A program made the position numbers and the translations under genes. From Flagellimonas beolgyonensis (GTDB lineage: Bacteria > Bacteroidota > Bacteroidia > Flavobacteriales > Flavobacteriaceae): DNA of 64,000 nt. This document shows, one piece after another, positions 33,993 to 43,624 of this stretch. The stretch's first letter is position 1. The number at the start of each line of letters is the position of its first letter. The stretch is from assembly GCF_003992615.1 (NCBI RefSeq), contig NZ_RZMY01000013.1:1-64000 (forward strand), written 5' to 3'. Under the pieces are notes generated by a model. It was not told the DNA's origin. It searched no databases and worked only from the letters and a program-made list of their open reading frames with translations.

Positions 33993-35087
33993 ATGAAAGC
34001 TGGTATCGTAGGATTGCCCAATGTCGGAAAATCGACACTCTTCAACTGTTTGTCCAACGCAAAGGCCCAAAGCGCCAATTTTCCATTCTGTACCATAGAA
34101 CCGAACATCGGCGTGGTAAACGTTCCCGATAAACGTTTGGAAAAATTGGAAGAACTGGTGAATCCGGAACGCGTGGTACCTGCCACCGTGGAGATTGTGG
34201 ACATTGCCGGATTGGTAAAGGGTGCCAGTAAAGGTGAAGGGCTTGGCAACCAGTTTTTGGGGAACATTCGGGAAACCGATGCCATCCTACACGTTTTGCG
34301 CTGTTTTGACAACGATAACATTGTGCATGTTGACGGTTCTGTAAATCCTATCCGTGACAAGGAAACCATTGATATGGAGCTGCAGCTAAAAGATTTGGAA
34401 AGCGTTGAAAAAAAGCTGGACAAAGTGAAAAGGGCAGCCAAGACGGGAAATAAGGAAGCCCAAAAAGAAGAAGCCGTTCTGAATGCCCTGAAACAGGGAT
34501 TGGAAGCGGGCACCTCTGTACGGGCCATCGAACTAAGTCCGGAAGACCGTGCCGAATATGTGAAACCCATGCAATTGATCACGGATAAACCAGTCATGTA
34601 CGTATGCAACGTGGATGAAAGTGCTGCCACTACTGGAAACGATTATGTGGAACAGGTGCGTGATGCCGTTGCCCATGAAAATGCCGAAGTCATCTTTTTA
34701 GCCGTGGGCACCGAGGCTGACATTACCGAATTGGAAACCTACGAAGAGCGTCAAATGTTCTTGGAGGATTTGGGATTGACAGAACCTGGGTCTGCTAAAT
34801 TGATTCGAGGGGCCTATCGTTTATTGAACCTCGAAACCTATTTTACCGCTGGTGTAAAAGAAGTTCGGGCCTGGACCATTCCTGTAGGTGCCACGGCACC
34901 ACAAGCCGCAGGGGTGATCCATACCGATTTTGAAAAAGGCTTTATCCGAGCCGAGGTGATTTCCTATGACGACTACATTAAATTCGGTAGCGAGGCCAAG
35001 GTGAAGGAAGCAGGCCGCATGCGCGTAGAGGGTAAGGAATACATCGTGAAAGACGGTGATATTATGCACTTTAGGTTCAACGTGTAG
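33993..35087 (+). CDS. ychF: Redox-regulated ATPase YchF (Obg family)
   Basis: This universally conserved OBG-family P-loop protein prefers ATP to GTP and is linked to ribosome and stress functions. The 364 residues begin [18 protein letters not shown] with the P-loop [28 protein letters not shown] is the switch region. A coiled-coil insertion at about 130-170 and the C-terminal TGS domain ([28 protein letters not shown]) are present. It has its own -7 element. Confidence 0.97.
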   Translation: MKAGIVGLPNVGKSTLFNCLSNAKAQSANFPFCTIEPNIGVVNVPDKRLEKLEELVNPERVVPATVEIVDIAGLVKGASKGEGLGNQFLGNIRETDAILHVLRCFDNDNIVHVDGSVNPIRDKETIDMELQLKDLESVEKKLDKVKRAAKTGNKEAQKEEAVLNALKQGLEAGTSVRAIELSPEDRAEYVKPMQLITDKPVMYVCNVDESAATTGNDYVEQVRDAVAHENAEVIFLAVGTEADITELETYEERQMFLEDLGLTEPGSAKLIRGAYRLLNLETYFTAGVKEVRAWTIPVGATAPQAAGVIHTDFEKGFIRAEVISYDDYIKFGSEAKVKEAGRMRVEGKEYIVKDGDIMHFRFNV

Positions 35088-35143
35088 TTGCTGACCATTG
35101 TAATTTTCCATTGAAGTATTAAACTTCCCATTCGGGTTTCGAC

Positions 35144-35151
35144 TAGTTTTG
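35144..35151 (+). promoter_or_regulatory. -7 element (TAGTTTTG) of the EamA transporter gene
   Basis: TAGTTTTG matches TAnnTTTG and ends four bases before the ATG at 35156, predicting a leaderless or nearly leaderless transcript. Confidence 0.45.
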
Positions 35152-35155
35152 AGGC

Positions 35156-36058
35156 ATGTCGAACAAAAGCTTGGGGATCATTTACGGTATTCTTGGCGTA
35201 GTGCTGTTTTCTTCCAAAGCGGTCATGGTCAAGTTGGCTTACGAGTATCAGGTGGAGACCTTGGACCTTTTGCTGTTCCGCATGTTGTTCTCGTTGCCTT
35301 TTTATCTCTTCATCCTTTTTTTGATCCGAAAGAAAAAACCTTTGGTCAACATTACCATAAAAGATTATGCATGGTTGTTTCTTTTTGGTTTTGTAGGCTA
35401 TTATCTCGCCAGTTATTTTGATTTTTTGGGCCTCAATTACATCAAGGCAGGCTTGGAGCGTATCATTCTGTTCGTGTATCCAACCATTGTGGTGTTTCTC
35501 TCCTGGTTATTTTTTAAACAAAAAATCACCAAAGTCCAAGCCATTGCCATAATGATCACCTATATCGGTGTGGTCATTACCTTTTGGAGTGAATTGGACA
35601 TCAATGGAAACGGGGTACTAATCGGTGGCTTTCTCGTTTTGCTGAGCGCTATTACCTATGCCTCTTATTTGGTGGGGAGTGGCTGGTTGATTCCCAAGTT
35701 CGGGGTGCTTCGGTTTACCAGTTATGCGATGGTGGTTTCCACTTGCTGTATTGGGGTGCACTATTTGATTTCCGGCAATTTTGGATTATGGGAATATCCA
35801 GCTGCAGTGTATGGCTATGGTGTGGCGATGGCCATTTTGGCTACCTTGATTCCATCCTTTTTGGTATCAGCAGCCATCGAGCGGTTGGGCGCCTCCAATT
35901 TTTCCATATTGGGGAGCTTGGGTCCCGTGTCCACCATTTTGTTGGCCTTTGTGTTTTTGGACGAAAAACTGACTTATTGGCAATTGTTCGGGATGTTGGT
36001 GGTGATTTTCGGGGTAACCTATCTCTCCATAAGGCGGAAAAAAGGCGCTGGGGCCTGA
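35156..36058 (+). CDS. EamA/DMT-family transporter
   Basis: The 300-residue protein has ten hydrophobic helices in two EamA repeats (about residues 5-135 and 150-290), typical of the drug/metabolite transporter superfamily. Recognisable features are GVVLFSSKAVMVKLAY at the start and EKLTYWQLFGMLVVIFGV at the end of the second repeat. It probably exports a metabolite or amino acid across the inner membrane; the substrate cannot be inferred from neighbours (ychF and parE). Confidence 0.9.
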   Translation: MSNKSLGIIYGILGVVLFSSKAVMVKLAYEYQVETLDLLLFRMLFSLPFYLFILFLIRKKKPLVNITIKDYAWLFLFGFVGYYLASYFDFLGLNYIKAGLERIILFVYPTIVVFLSWLFFKQKITKVQAIAIMITYIGVVITFWSELDINGNGVLIGGFLVLLSAITYASYLVGSGWLIPKFGVLRFTSYAMVVSTCCIGVHYLISGNFGLWEYPAAVYGYGVAMAILATLIPSFLVSAAIERLGASNFSILGSLGPVSTILLAFVFLDEKLTYWQLFGMLVVIFGVTYLSIRRKKGAGA

Positions 36059-36114
36059 TATGTGTTAACAAAAACCCATGTCCATTGTTGATTACTTTCT
36101 TTGATGAAGACTTT

Positions 36115-36122
36115 TATTTTTG
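36115..36122 (+). promoter_or_regulatory. -7 element (TATTTTTG) of the parE-parC operon
   Basis: TATTTTTG followed by CC lies 39 bases before the parE ATG. An in-frame ATG at 36120 overlaps this element and is therefore unlikely to be the start. Confidence 0.55.
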
Positions 36123-36161
36123 CCCCTAAATTTTATATTAGCAAGGATATTCCCCAGAGTT

Positions 36162-38021
36162 ATGGCAGAAACCCAATATACAGAGGATAATATACGTTCA
36201 CTCGATTGGAAGGAGCATATTCGCATGCGTCCCGGTATGTACATTGGTAAATTGGGCGATGGTTCCTCGGCGGATGATGGTATCTACATCCTTTTAAAGG
36301 AAGTTATCGATAACTGTATCGATGAGTTTGTGATGGGTGCCGGCAAAACCATCGAAATCACCATAAAGGACAATGTGGTGCATGTGCGGGATTATGGCCG
36401 TGGCATTCCCTTGGGCAAAGTGGTCGATGTGGTTTCCAAAATGAATACAGGTGGAAAGTACGATACCCGTGCTTTTAAAAAATCCGTAGGACTGAACGGA
36501 GTGGGTACCAAGGCAGTGAATGCCTTGTCCACTTACTTTCGTGTGGAATCCAATCGGGATGGGCAATCCAAATCGGCCGAATTTGAGATTGGGAACCTTG
36601 TCAATGAGGAACTTTTGGAAGAATCCTCCAGAAGACGCGGCACCAAGGTAAGCTTCACCCCCGACGAGACTATTTTTAGAAATTACAAATACCGAAACGA
36701 GTATGTGGAACGCATGCTCAAAAACTATGTTTACCTCAATCCAGGATTGACCATAATTTTCAATGGGGAAAAATACCAATCCGAAAATGGTTTGAAGGAC
36801 CTTTTGGAGGACAATAACAACCAAGACGACTTTCTATACCCAATCATCCATCTGAAGGGAGATGATATTGAAGTCGCCATGACGCATAGCAAAACCCAGT
36901 ATAGCGAGGAATACCATTCCTTTGTGAACGGGCAGCATACCACACAGGGAGGTACCCACCAAGCCGCCTTTCGGGAAGCAGTGGTAAAGACCATCCGCGA
37001 TTTCTATGGCAAAAACTATGATGCCTCCGATGTTCGGAAATCCATTATTTCAGCCATCTCCATCAAGGTGATGGAACCCGTTTTTGAAAGCCAGACCAAG
37101 ACCAAACTGGGCTCTACTGACATGGGGGGCAATTTGCCCACGGTTCGCACCTATATCAATGACTTTTTAGGGACCCAATTGGACAATTACCTGCATAAGA
37201 ACCCACAGACTGCTGAGGCTTTGCAACGAAAGATTGTTCAGGCAGAACGTGAGCGCAAGGAGCTTTCAGGTATACGCAAGTTGGCACGGGAACGGGCCAA
37301 AAAGGCAAGTCTGCATAATAAAAAGTTACGCGACTGTAGGGTGCATCTTCAGGATATGAAGAATGAACGAAGGTTGGAAACGACACTTTTCATTACCGAG
37401 GGGGATTCTGCTTCCGGTTCGATCACCAAATCCAGGGATGTGAATACCCAAGCAGTATTTAGCTTGCGGGGTAAGCCGTTGAATTCTTATGGCATGTCCA
37501 AGAAAATCGTCTACGAAAACGAAGAATTCAATCTATTGCAGGCTGCACTCAATATTGAGGAGTCCATGGAGGACCTTCGGTATAACAATATTGTGATCGC
37601 TACCGATGCCGATGTGGATGGTATGCACATTCGATTGTTGTTGATCACTTTCTTTCTACAATTTTTCCCTGAATTGATCAAGGAAAATCACCTATACATT
37701 TTACAGACTCCATTGTTCCGTGTTCGGAACAAAAAGGAGACCATATACTGCTACAGTGAGGAAGAGAAAAGGAATGCCATACAAAAACTGACCGGAAAAC
37801 CGGAAATTACCCGATTCAAGGGATTGGGTGAAATTTCCCCTGATGAGTTCAAGCACTTTATCGGTGATGATATCCGACTGGAACCCGTGATGCTCGACAA
37901 AGCCATGAGCATCGACAATCTGCTCCAGTTCTATATGGGCAAAAACACCCCGGACCGGCAAGAATTCATCATCAACAACCTTAAAGTGGAACTTGATTTG
38001 ATCGAAGAAAACCAACTTTAA
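36162..38021 (+). CDS. parE: DNA topoisomerase IV subunit B
   Basis: The ATP-hydrolysing subunit of the decatenating type II topoisomerase. I start at 36162 ([16 protein letters not shown]), since the upstream ATG at 36120 lies on the promoter element; this gives 619 residues. GHKL motifs are [20 protein letters not shown] and [11 protein letters not shown]. The Toprim domain contains TEGDSASGS and [12 protein letters not shown], and the end has RFKGLGEIS. Length and linkage to a ParC-like gene favour topo IV over GyrB. Confidence 0.95.
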   Translation: MAETQYTEDNIRSLDWKEHIRMRPGMYIGKLGDGSSADDGIYILLKEVIDNCIDEFVMGAGKTIEITIKDNVVHVRDYGRGIPLGKVVDVVSKMNTGGKYDTRAFKKSVGLNGVGTKAVNALSTYFRVESNRDGQSKSAEFEIGNLVNEELLEESSRRRGTKVSFTPDETIFRNYKYRNEYVERMLKNYVYLNPGLTIIFNGEKYQSENGLKDLLEDNNNQDDFLYPIIHLKGDDIEVAMTHSKTQYSEEYHSFVNGQHTTQGGTHQAAFREAVVKTIRDFYGKNYDASDVRKSIISAISIKVMEPVFESQTKTKLGSTDMGGNLPTVRTYINDFLGTQLDNYLHKNPQTAEALQRKIVQAERERKELSGIRKLARERAKKASLHNKKLRDCRVHLQDMKNERRLETTLFITEGDSASGSITKSRDVNTQAVFSLRGKPLNSYGMSKKIVYENEEFNLLQAALNIEESMEDLRYNNIVIATDADVDGMHIRLLLITFFLQFFPELIKENHLYILQTPLFRVRNKKETIYCYSEEEKRNAIQKLTGKPEITRFKGLGEISPDEFKHFIGDDIRLEPVMLDKAMSIDNLLQFYMGKNTPDRQEFIINNLKVELDLIEENQL

Positions 38022-38049
38022 ATAAACCCTATAAATGTTGCCCTTCTAA

Positions 38050-40677
38050 ATGGAAGAGAACGAAGAATTGAATGAGGAAGGTTTAGAAAACCATGAAGAA
38101 TCCCACGATAGTCTTGTCAAGGTTACGGGGATGTACAAAGACTGGTTCCTGGATTATGCGTCCTATGTAATTTTGGAGCGCGCGGTTCCGGCCATTGAGG
38201 ACGGGTTCAAGCCCGTTCAGCGCCGAATCATGCATGCCCTAAAGGAGTTGGACGATGGGCGCTACAATAAAGTGGCCAATGTGGTGGGGCATACCATGCA
38301 ATACCACCCCCATGGTGATGCCAGTATCGCCGATGCCATGGTGCAGATCGGACAAAAGGACCTGCTGATCGATACCCAAGGAAACTGGGGAAATATTTTG
38401 ACCGGAGATGGAGCAGCAGCACCACGATATATTGAGGCAAGGCTTTCCAAGTTTGCATTGGAAGTGGTATTCAGCCCAAAAATTACAGAATGGCAATTGT
38501 CCTACGACGGACGAAAAAAGGAGCCCGTTAACCTTCCGGTAAAATTCCCATTGCTTTTGGCCCAGGGCGCAGAGGGTATTGCGGTAGGACTGTCAACGAA
38601 AATTTTGCCCCACAATTTTGTGGAATTGATAGATGCTTCCATCAAACACTTAAAGGGTCAGCGATTCACCTTGTATCCCGATTTTCCAACGGCTGGTATT
38701 ATCGATGTCACCAATTACAACGATGGCATGCGCGGCGGCAAGATCAGGGTCAGGGCCAAAATATCGACGTTGGACAAGAACACCTTGGTGATCACTGAAA
38801 TACCCTATGGAACCAACACCTCCTCTTTAATTGATTCCATCTTAAAAGCTAATGATAAGGGTAAAATCAAGATCAAAAAGATAGAGGACAATACAGCGGC
38901 CGAAGTCGAAATCTTGGTGCATTTGCCCAGTGGCATATCACCGGACAAAACAATTGATGCACTTTATGCCTTTACGGCCTGTGAATCGTCCATTTCGCCC
39001 TTGGGATGCATCATCGAGGACAACAAACCGAATTTTATCGGGGTTAAAGAAATGCTTGAACGTTCAACGGATAATACTGTTGAACTACTGAAATCTGAGC
39101 TTGAAATACAGTTGGACGAATTGGAGGAACAGTGGCATTTTGCATCGTTGGAGCGCATCTTTATTGAGAATCGTATCTATCGCGATATTGAAGAGGAAGA
39201 AACATGGGAAGGCGTTATTGCTGCCATCGATAAAGGATTGAAACCCCATACTGCCCACCTAAAACGCGCGGTTACCGAAGAGGACATTGTTCGCTTGACC
39301 GAAATCCGAATCAAACGTATTTCCAAGTTCGACCTGGAAAAGGCGCAGCAGCTCATTGAAGGGCTGGAGGAAAAGATTGCCCAGACCAAACACCATTTGG
39401 AGCATTTGGTGGAATATGCCATCGATTATTTCAAGGAATTGAAAAAGAAATATGGCGCCGGTCGGGAAAGACAATCGGAAATCCGGATTTTTGATGACAT
39501 CGAGGCCACCAAAGTGGTTATCCGAAATACCAAACTGTACGTAAACCGAGAGGAAGGGTTTATTGGAACTTCCTTAAAACGTGATGAATACGTAACGGAT
39601 TGTAGCGACATTGACGATATTATCGTATTCACCGAAAAAGGTGAAATGATGGTCACCAAGGTGGATTCCAAAGTGTTTGTGGGCAAGAACATCATCCATG
39701 TGGCCGTGTTCAAGAAAAAGGACAAGCGCACCATCTACAACATGATATACAAAGATGGGAAGGGCGGGCCATCTTACATTAAGCGTTTTAATGTGACCAG
39801 CATTACCCGAGACAAGATGTACCAATTGGCAGGCGAAAAAGCTTCTGCTGAAGTACTATATTTTTCCGCCAACCCCAATGGTGAGGCCGAAGTGGTCACC
39901 GTATTGCTCCGTCAATCCGGAAGTATCAAAAAATTAAAATGGGACCTCGATTTTGCCGATGTCCTTATCAAAGGAAGGGCTTCCAAAGGAAATTTGGTAA
40001 CCAAGTATCCTGTTAAGCGCATTGAACTGAAAGAAAAAGGAGTATCTACACTGAAACCACGAAAAATTTGGTTTGACGATGTGGTAAGCCGCTTGAATGT
40101 CGATGGAAGAGGGGAGTTGCTCGGTGAATTCAAAGGAGACGATTTGTTGCTGGTCATAGACCAAAAAGGAATTGTAAAAACCATTCCCCCAGATTTGTTG
40201 ACACGTTTCAACGATGATATGATCGTATTGGAAAAATGGAATCCGAACAAACCGATTTCCGTAGTACATTATGATGGTGAAAAGGACCGCTACTACTTGA
40301 AACGCTTTTTGGTTGAAAACCCCAATAAGGAAGAGTTGGTCATCTCCGAAGCACCTAAATCACATTTGGAACTGGTGTCCACCGATTGGAGACCGGTAAT
40401 CGAACTCGAATTCGTGAAACCAAGGGGCAAGGATGCCAAACCCAACCAAGAGATCAATGTGGAAGAATTTATTGCCGTAAAAGGGATCAAAGCATTGGGA
40501 AATCAACTGACAACGGACAAAGTAAAGAGCATAAATGTCTTGGAATCATTGCCTTTTGAAGAACCAAAAGAACAAAAAGCCGAGGATATTGAAGTTGTGG
40601 ATGAGGAAAATATAGAAGATACCAATACCGATATTGATACAAATAATGGAGGTTCTGATCAGACTTCTTTGTTTTGA
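38050..40677 (+). CDS. parC: DNA topoisomerase IV subunit A
   Basis: The DNA-breaking subunit. The 875 residues contain the winged-helix domain (AVPAIEDGFKPVQRRIMHA, VVGHTMQYHPHGDASI) and the catalytic tyrosine in AAPRYIEARLS near residue 125. A tower and coiled coil at about 340-470 and a C-terminal beta-pinwheel follow. The GyrA-box typical of gyrase (QRRGGKG) is not visible, consistent with ParC. The extreme N- and C-termini are strongly acidic. The gene lies 28 bases after parE, in one operon. Confidence 0.95.
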   Translation: MEENEELNEEGLENHEESHDSLVKVTGMYKDWFLDYASYVILERAVPAIEDGFKPVQRRIMHALKELDDGRYNKVANVVGHTMQYHPHGDASIADAMVQIGQKDLLIDTQGNWGNILTGDGAAAPRYIEARLSKFALEVVFSPKITEWQLSYDGRKKEPVNLPVKFPLLLAQGAEGIAVGLSTKILPHNFVELIDASIKHLKGQRFTLYPDFPTAGIIDVTNYNDGMRGGKIRVRAKISTLDKNTLVITEIPYGTNTSSLIDSILKANDKGKIKIKKIEDNTAAEVEILVHLPSGISPDKTIDALYAFTACESSISPLGCIIEDNKPNFIGVKEMLERSTDNTVELLKSELEIQLDELEEQWHFASLERIFIENRIYRDIEEEETWEGVIAAIDKGLKPHTAHLKRAVTEEDIVRLTEIRIKRISKFDLEKAQQLIEGLEEKIAQTKHHLEHLVEYAIDYFKELKKKYGAGRERQSEIRIFDDIEATKVVIRNTKLYVNREEGFIGTSLKRDEYVTDCSDIDDIIVFTEKGEMMVTKVDSKVFVGKNIIHVAVFKKKDKRTIYNMIYKDGKGGPSYIKRFNVTSITRDKMYQLAGEKASAEVLYFSANPNGEAEVVTVLLRQSGSIKKLKWDLDFADVLIKGRASKGNLVTKYPVKRIELKEKGVSTLKPRKIWFDDVVSRLNVDGRGELLGEFKGDDLLLVIDQKGIVKTIPPDLLTRFNDDMIVLEKWNPNKPISVVHYDGEKDRYYLKRFLVENPNKEELVISEAPKSHLELVSTDWRPVIELEFVKPRGKDAKPNQEINVEEFIAVKGIKALGNQLTTDKVKSINVLESLPFEEPKEQKAEDIEVVDEENIEDTNTDIDTNNGGSDQTSLF

Positions 40678-40741
40678 ACCAATTTCTGCCTATATTTTCA
40701 CTCTTGAGTTACACACCAAAAATTACCTCTTAACAAACTAT

Positions 40742-41698
40742 ATGGACTTTACCAACCCCCTGGTATATGGCGTACCTGTTTTTATTGCCTTTATATTGCT
40801 TGAACTTACATACAGCAAAACCCATGGCGACGACCATCTGTACAATTGGAAAGATTTAGCCGCCAGTGGATTTATGGGAGTTGGCTCCGCCATTTTGGGG
40901 CCATTGTTTAAAGTGGCTTTTGCCATTGTGCTTTTTGAGGGCGTTTACGAACTCTGCAATCCGATAGTCGATGGGGTCAGAACCAATTTCCTGGGTTTTC
41001 AATCATTCAGTTATGCTTGGTATGTATGGATTTTGTGCCAATTGGCCGACGATTTCACCTATTACTGGTTTCATAGGGCCAACCACGAAATCCGGATTTT
41101 ATGGGCGGCGCATATTGTGCACCATTCGTCCGATAATTACAATTTGGGGACCGCCGTTCGTAACGGATGGTTCACCATATTGTACAAACCTTTCTTTTAT
41201 GCATGGATGCCTGCCATAGGTTTTCCACCTGAAATGGTAGTGGTCTGCTTGGGAATCGAGGCATTGTGGCAATTTCAACTACATTCCGTCTATATCCCAA
41301 AATTGGGTTTCTTGGAGAAATTCATGAACACACATACCATGCACCAAGTGCACCACGCCCAGAATGTGGAGTATTTGGACAAAAACCATGGCGGTTTCCT
41401 TAATATATTTGACAAAATGTTCGGTACTTGGAAAGAATTAGATGAGGAAATCGACGTGAAATACGGTGTTATCCATTCTCCCGATTCGTTCAACCCCGTT
41501 GTTATTCTTACCCATGAATTCAAGGATATTTGGAACGATGTCAAGAAATCGAACAAATTATCGCACAAGTTGATGTACATCTTTGGCCCTCCGGGATGGA
41601 GCCACGATGGAAGCACACTTACGGTAAAACAACAACAACGTCTTTTTGAAGAGCATAAAACGGCCAATCCAGAGCTGGCCTACCAGCGGCCGAACTAG
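40742..41698 (+). CDS. Second sterol desaturase / fatty acid hydroxylase family protein
   Basis: I start at ATG 40742 (MDFTNPLVYG); the longer frame upstream overlaps the end of parC. The 318-residue di-iron membrane protein has HRANHE (about residue 119), HIVHHSSDN (about 132) and HQVHHAQN (about 203) as iron ligands, with four to five hydrophobic helices. It is a different subgroup from 15996-16766. It probably hydroxylates or desaturates a membrane lipid; the substrate is unknown. Confidence 0.88.
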   Translation: MDFTNPLVYGVPVFIAFILLELTYSKTHGDDHLYNWKDLAASGFMGVGSAILGPLFKVAFAIVLFEGVYELCNPIVDGVRTNFLGFQSFSYAWYVWILCQLADDFTYYWFHRANHEIRILWAAHIVHHSSDNYNLGTAVRNGWFTILYKPFFYAWMPAIGFPPEMVVVCLGIEALWQFQLHSVYIPKLGFLEKFMNTHTMHQVHHAQNVEYLDKNHGGFLNIFDKMFGTWKELDEEIDVKYGVIHSPDSFNPVVILTHEFKDIWNDVKKSNKLSHKLMYIFGPPGWSHDGSTLTVKQQQRLFEEHKTANPELAYQRPN

Positions 41699-41701
41699 GC
41701 T

Positions 41702-42523
41702 TTAATGCTTATCCAAGGCTCCCTTACTTTCTTCAGGATTGGTGTTTTTCTGAATCCGAAGATTTAGAAACTCCACCATTAGCGAAAAGGCAATTGCGAA
41801 ATACAAATACCCTTTGGGTATGGACCCAACTTCGTTCTTAAATATGATAAGATGTGAAAGGTGGGCTGATTCGGCAATTAGCATGAACCCTATCAAAATC
41901 AAAAAGGACAATCCCAGTACTTGGATGGAAGGGTGACGGTTCACAAATTCCCCTACAGGATTGGCAAAAAGCATCATGATCACCACCGAAATGACAACTG
42001 CGGTAATCATCAAGACCAAGGCGTCTGTTGGGTTGGGTGAAATTCCGTTGGTCATACCAATGGCCGTGAGTATGGAATCGAAGGAGAAAACAATATTGAT
42101 TACCGTAATTTGAACTATGGCATTCATTAAGGATGAAGACCTAGACTTTTTCACTTCGCGCTCATCATGTCCACGATCTTCAATTTTTTCATGGATTTCG
42201 CGTGTACTCTTATACAACAGAAACAGCCCTCCTGCGAATAATATTACTGCTTGCCAGCTAATGCCACCAGTAATCCATGATTCATTAAAAACCAAAAAAG
42301 GTTTTTTCATCTTGGTGAGCCAAGTTATCCCGAACAAAAGGATGATCCGCAAAAGCATGGCCAGAACCAATCCGATATTGGTGGCTTTTTTACGATTTTG
42401 TTTCTCCAGTTTCCCTGCAGCGATGGAAATGAAGATGATATTGTCGATACCCAGCACAATTTCCAAAAAAGTCAGGGTCAAAAGAGCCATCCAGGCATCG
42501 GGACTGGTGAAGATTTCAAACAT
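41702..42523 (-). CDS. TerC-family integral membrane protein
   Basis: The 273 residues have seven to eight hydrophobic helices. The diagnostic EIVLGIDNIIFISI at about residues 21-34 and VFSFDSILTAIGM at about 145-157 carry membrane-embedded acidic residues. TerC proteins are linked to manganese export and to metalation of exported proteins. It begins two bases after the end of the preceding lipoprotein gene, so XRE regulator - lipoprotein - terC may be one transcript. Confidence 0.92.
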   Translation of the reverse strand: MFEIFTSPDAWMALLTLTFLEIVLGIDNIIFISIAAGKLEKQNRKKATNIGLVLAMLLRIILLFGITWLTKMKKPFLVFNESWITGGISWQAVILFAGGLFLLYKSTREIHEKIEDRGHDEREVKKSRSSSLMNAIVQITVINIVFSFDSILTAIGMTNGISPNPTDALVLMITAVVISVVIMMLFANPVGEFVNRHPSIQVLGLSFLILIGFMLIAESAHLSHLIIFKNEVGSIPKGYLYFAIAFSLMVEFLNLRIQKNTNPEESKGALDKH

Positions 42524-42525
42524 GG

Positions 42526-42903
42526 TCAGTGTATTTTATAGGCAGTTCCTTTAAATTTCCGCTTATCGCCAATGGCGTTGTATTCAAAAGTATACGTGGA
42601 GTCTGTCGTGGTCAATATTTTGATATGGATGGATTTTTCCTCCTCCATATTCTTGGGGTTCATGTTTCTTAAAACATATTCACAATCATTGATCCAACGA
42701 ACGGTGGAGGAATCTATCTTTCCTTCAAATTCATCCACTTCCATGTCCATAGTTCGCGTAAAATAAGTTGTTTTTTCCTCTCCGTTTATGGTGGTGGTAA
42801 ACGAAAACTTACCAGTTTTAAAGTCAGTACAATCCCTTTGGGGCGGTTGTTTACAGGCAAGAACGAACAGCAAAAGCATACCGAGGAAAACATGTTTTTT
42901 CAT
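42526..42903 (-). CDS. Lipoprotein (125 aa), unknown
   Basis: A start at 42903 gives MKKHVFLGMLLLFVLACKQ, a signal peptide with lipobox VLAC, so the mature protein is lipid-anchored at Cys17. The body is a small beta-rich domain with GKFSFTTTINGEEKTTYFTR and a central charged segment. I do not recognise a family. It lies between the XRE regulator (32 bases upstream) and terC. Confidence 0.75.
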   Translation of the reverse strand: MKKHVFLGMLLLFVLACKQPPQRDCTDFKTGKFSFTTTINGEEKTTYFTRTMDMEVDEFEGKIDSSTVRWINDCEYVLRNMNPKNMEEEKSIHIKILTTTDSTYTFEYNAIGDKRKFKGTAYKIH

Positions 42904-42935
42904 GTTTACAAAGTAACGGAAAGAATAGGAAAGGG

Positions 42936-43340
42936 TCAATCCTTTTTTGGGTTGAAAACCTCAAAGGTTCCGTCTGTATAGAACAGTGCGATTTGTTTGG
43001 TCTTAATTGTTTTAGAGCCAATGCCCTTGGTGGTTATCGATTCAGTTTCAGAGGGAACGATCGGCGGAGCAATTGTCTTCGTTGTATTCTCATCAACGTT
43101 TTGCTTGGATTCAATTGTGGCAGGAGGGAAGCTGCCCTCTCCTTTTAACAACCAATACAAATCCACTTCAGGATACGCGGTGATCAATTTGAGAACAAAA
43201 TCAAGACTGGGTTTATTTCTGCCATTGAGCAAATGAGATATACTGGATCGTTGCACACCGATCTCATCCGCAAAGGCAGAAACCGTTAAACCGTAGAAGT
43301 CTATTACTTGCTGAATCCGTGTAACAATCTCTTCGTTCAC
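42936..43340 (-). CDS. XRE-family helix-turn-helix regulator
   Basis: The start is GTG at 43340 (MNEEIVTRIQQVI), 14-20 bases after a well-matched promoter. The 134 residues have a Cro/C1-type HTH at about 8-62 (LTVSAFADEIGVQRSSISHLLNGRNKPS) in outline form, followed by a low-complexity Thr/Ser-rich linker and a basic C-terminus ending in GTFEVFNPKKD. It may control itself and the lipoprotein-terC genes or the divergent M14 peptidase. Near-palindromic ATTTGTAA-like sites lie in the divergent region. Confidence 0.85.
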   Translation of the reverse strand: MNEEIVTRIQQVIDFYGLTVSAFADEIGVQRSSISHLLNGRNKPSLDFVLKLITAYPEVDLYWLLKGEGSFPPATIESKQNVDENTTKTIAPPIVPSETESITTKGIGSKTIKTKQIALFYTDGTFEVFNPKKD

Positions 43341-43359
43341 AAATGTAAAATTTATAATT

Positions 43360-43390
43360 CAAAGGTAGAACAACTTCCACTTCTCACCAA
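43360..43390 (-). promoter_or_regulatory. Promoter of the XRE regulator gene
   Basis: On the minus strand TTG (43390-43388) is followed by 20 bases and TACCTTTG (43367-43360), a full match to the Bacteroidota promoter pattern. A second TACATTTG at 43347-43340 ends on the GTG start codon itself. Confidence 0.65.
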
Positions 43391-43574
43391 GAATAATAGT
43401 GATATTGATAATCATAATCTCAACAAAGAGTTTAATTAAATAAAATTAATTATCTGATATATTAGGTGTTATAATTTACTACAAACTAAATGTATGCAAT
43501 TGTAACAAACTCGACACATACCGATAAATAATAAGTTACATATGTAAATTTAATTATCATTATTGATGATACAT

Positions 43575-43601
43575 TTGTAAACTTATTGATGTTTACTTTT
43601 G
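43575..43601 (+). promoter_or_regulatory. Probable promoter of the M14 peptidase gene
   Basis: TTG at 43575-43577 is 16 bases before TACTTTTG at 43594-43601. This places the transcript start near 43607 and rules out the in-frame ATG at 43586. Confidence 0.5.
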
Positions 43602-43624
43602 TCAATGGATCGCAAACCTTCACT

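Larger units (their letters stand above)
43341..43624. promoter_or_regulatory. AT-rich divergent control region with a TTACATATGTAA palindrome
   Basis: This 284-base gap between the XRE gene and the M14 peptidase gene is very AT-rich and contains no convincing ORF. A perfect 12-base palindrome TTACATATGTAA is at 43536-43547, and related ACATTTGTAAA sequences occur near 43572 and, inverted, near 43339. These could be operators for the XRE regulator. Confidence 0.4.

Noticed and set aside
43586..43624. Earlier in-frame ATG of the M14 peptidase gene
   Set aside because: A well-placed -7 element (43594-43601) lies downstream of this ATG, so it would not be in the mRNA.
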